A DNA stretch of 5,317 bases from CAIXOZ01 sp046091285 (GTDB lineage: Bacteria; Cyanobacteriota; Cyanobacteriia; PCC-6307; Cyanobiaceae). The position numbers were made by a program, and so were the translations under genes. The notes below the pieces were generated by a model that was not told the origin of the DNA, made no database searches, and worked only from the letters and a program-made list of their open reading frames with translations. This document shows, in pieces, positions 5,282-5,317 of the stretch (positions are counted from its first letter, which is position 1; each line of letters begins with the position of its first letter). The stretch spans positions 1 through 5,317 of the forward strand of contig JBJTBH010000040.1 of assembly GCA_046091285.1 (NCBI GenBank), read 5' to 3'.

Positions 5282-5317
5282 ATGAGAAAGCCCAAAACCT
5301 TCCGTCCCTGGAACCCT
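5282..5317 (+). CDS. Transposase, first 12 codons (IS1182-like)
   Basis: The visible product is MRKPKTFRPWNP, then the window ends. The F-R-P-W/Y-N-P string directly after a short basic start is, from memory, the typical opening of IS1182-family DDE transposases (often continuing with DQ or EQ and a run of prolines and leucines). Twelve residues are too few to exclude other families. A G-run (GGGG at 5277-5280) almost touches the ATG, so ribosome binding looks weak, as is common for transposases. Confidence 0.55.
   Translation, partial: MRKPKTFRPWNP

Larger units (their letters stand above)
5183..5317 (+). mobile_element. Left end of an insertion sequence, probably IS1182 family (partial)
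   Basis: The stretch after the regulator stop contains a strong hairpin and then a transposase start that runs off the window. The exact IS boundary cannot be set because the right end, terminal inverted repeats and target duplication are not in view. The sequence GAGCCTGTCGCGC just after the stop (from 5183) is a candidate for the terminal repeat. The IS sits directly against the end of the degraded regulator, whose stop codon may even be supplied by the element. Confidence 0.5.

Overview
The window looks like a piece of a GC-rich picocyanobacterial chromosome of the Synechococcus/Cyanobium type. Four things point there: a CCB2/CCB4-like cytochrome b6f assembly protein, a cyanobacterial LpxB-related protein, a short stand-alone RNase D-type exonuclease, and an 85-residue protein of a kind I associate with marine and freshwater Synechococcus. 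The family assignments come from recognising motifs by eye; no database search was possible.

Positions 1-3731 form an ordinary core segment. On the minus strand, from the left edge, lie the start of an exported protein that runs off the window (1-247) and a three-segment membrane protein, probably the cofactor-assembly factor CCB2/CCB4 (393-944). A roughly 300-base divergent spacer carrying 16-bp tandem repeats separates these from a plus-strand RNase D-like 3'-5' exonuclease (1247-1891). A convergent spacer with a 15-bp tandem repeat and possible hairpins follows. Then come two minus-strand genes, the 85-residue protein (2046-2303) and the LpxB-related glycosyltransferase-fold protein (2363-3616), which probably share a transcript. 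A plus-strand tRNA-Cys(GCA) at 3661-3731 starts 44 bases beyond the LpxB-like start codon, on the opposite strand.

From 3732 to the right edge the character changes. There are about 260 bases of repeats and hairpins, then a small cysteine-rich ORF on the minus strand (3995-4237), then about 130 bases with a 51-bp-spaced direct repeat. An AraC-type regulator follows in DNA of clearly lower GC (about 48% in two 60-base rows I counted, against about 67% in an RNase D row). The regulator is broken: its second helix-turn-helix has lost roughly 13 codons, with a frameshift, and its N-terminal portion is unrecognisable. Directly after its stop lies what looks like the left end of an insertion sequence: a 10-bp-stem hairpin and then the first 12 codons of an IS1182-like transposase, cut by the window edge.

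The core genes serve unrelated housekeeping roles (photosynthetic complex assembly, RNA processing, envelope glycolipid or related chemistry, cysteine decoding). The right third reads as a decaying accessory patch next to a tRNA gene. I see no convincing new multi-gene system. The most interesting observations are the broken regulator beside the IS, the cysteine-rich small ORF, and the short repeats shared between separate spacers.
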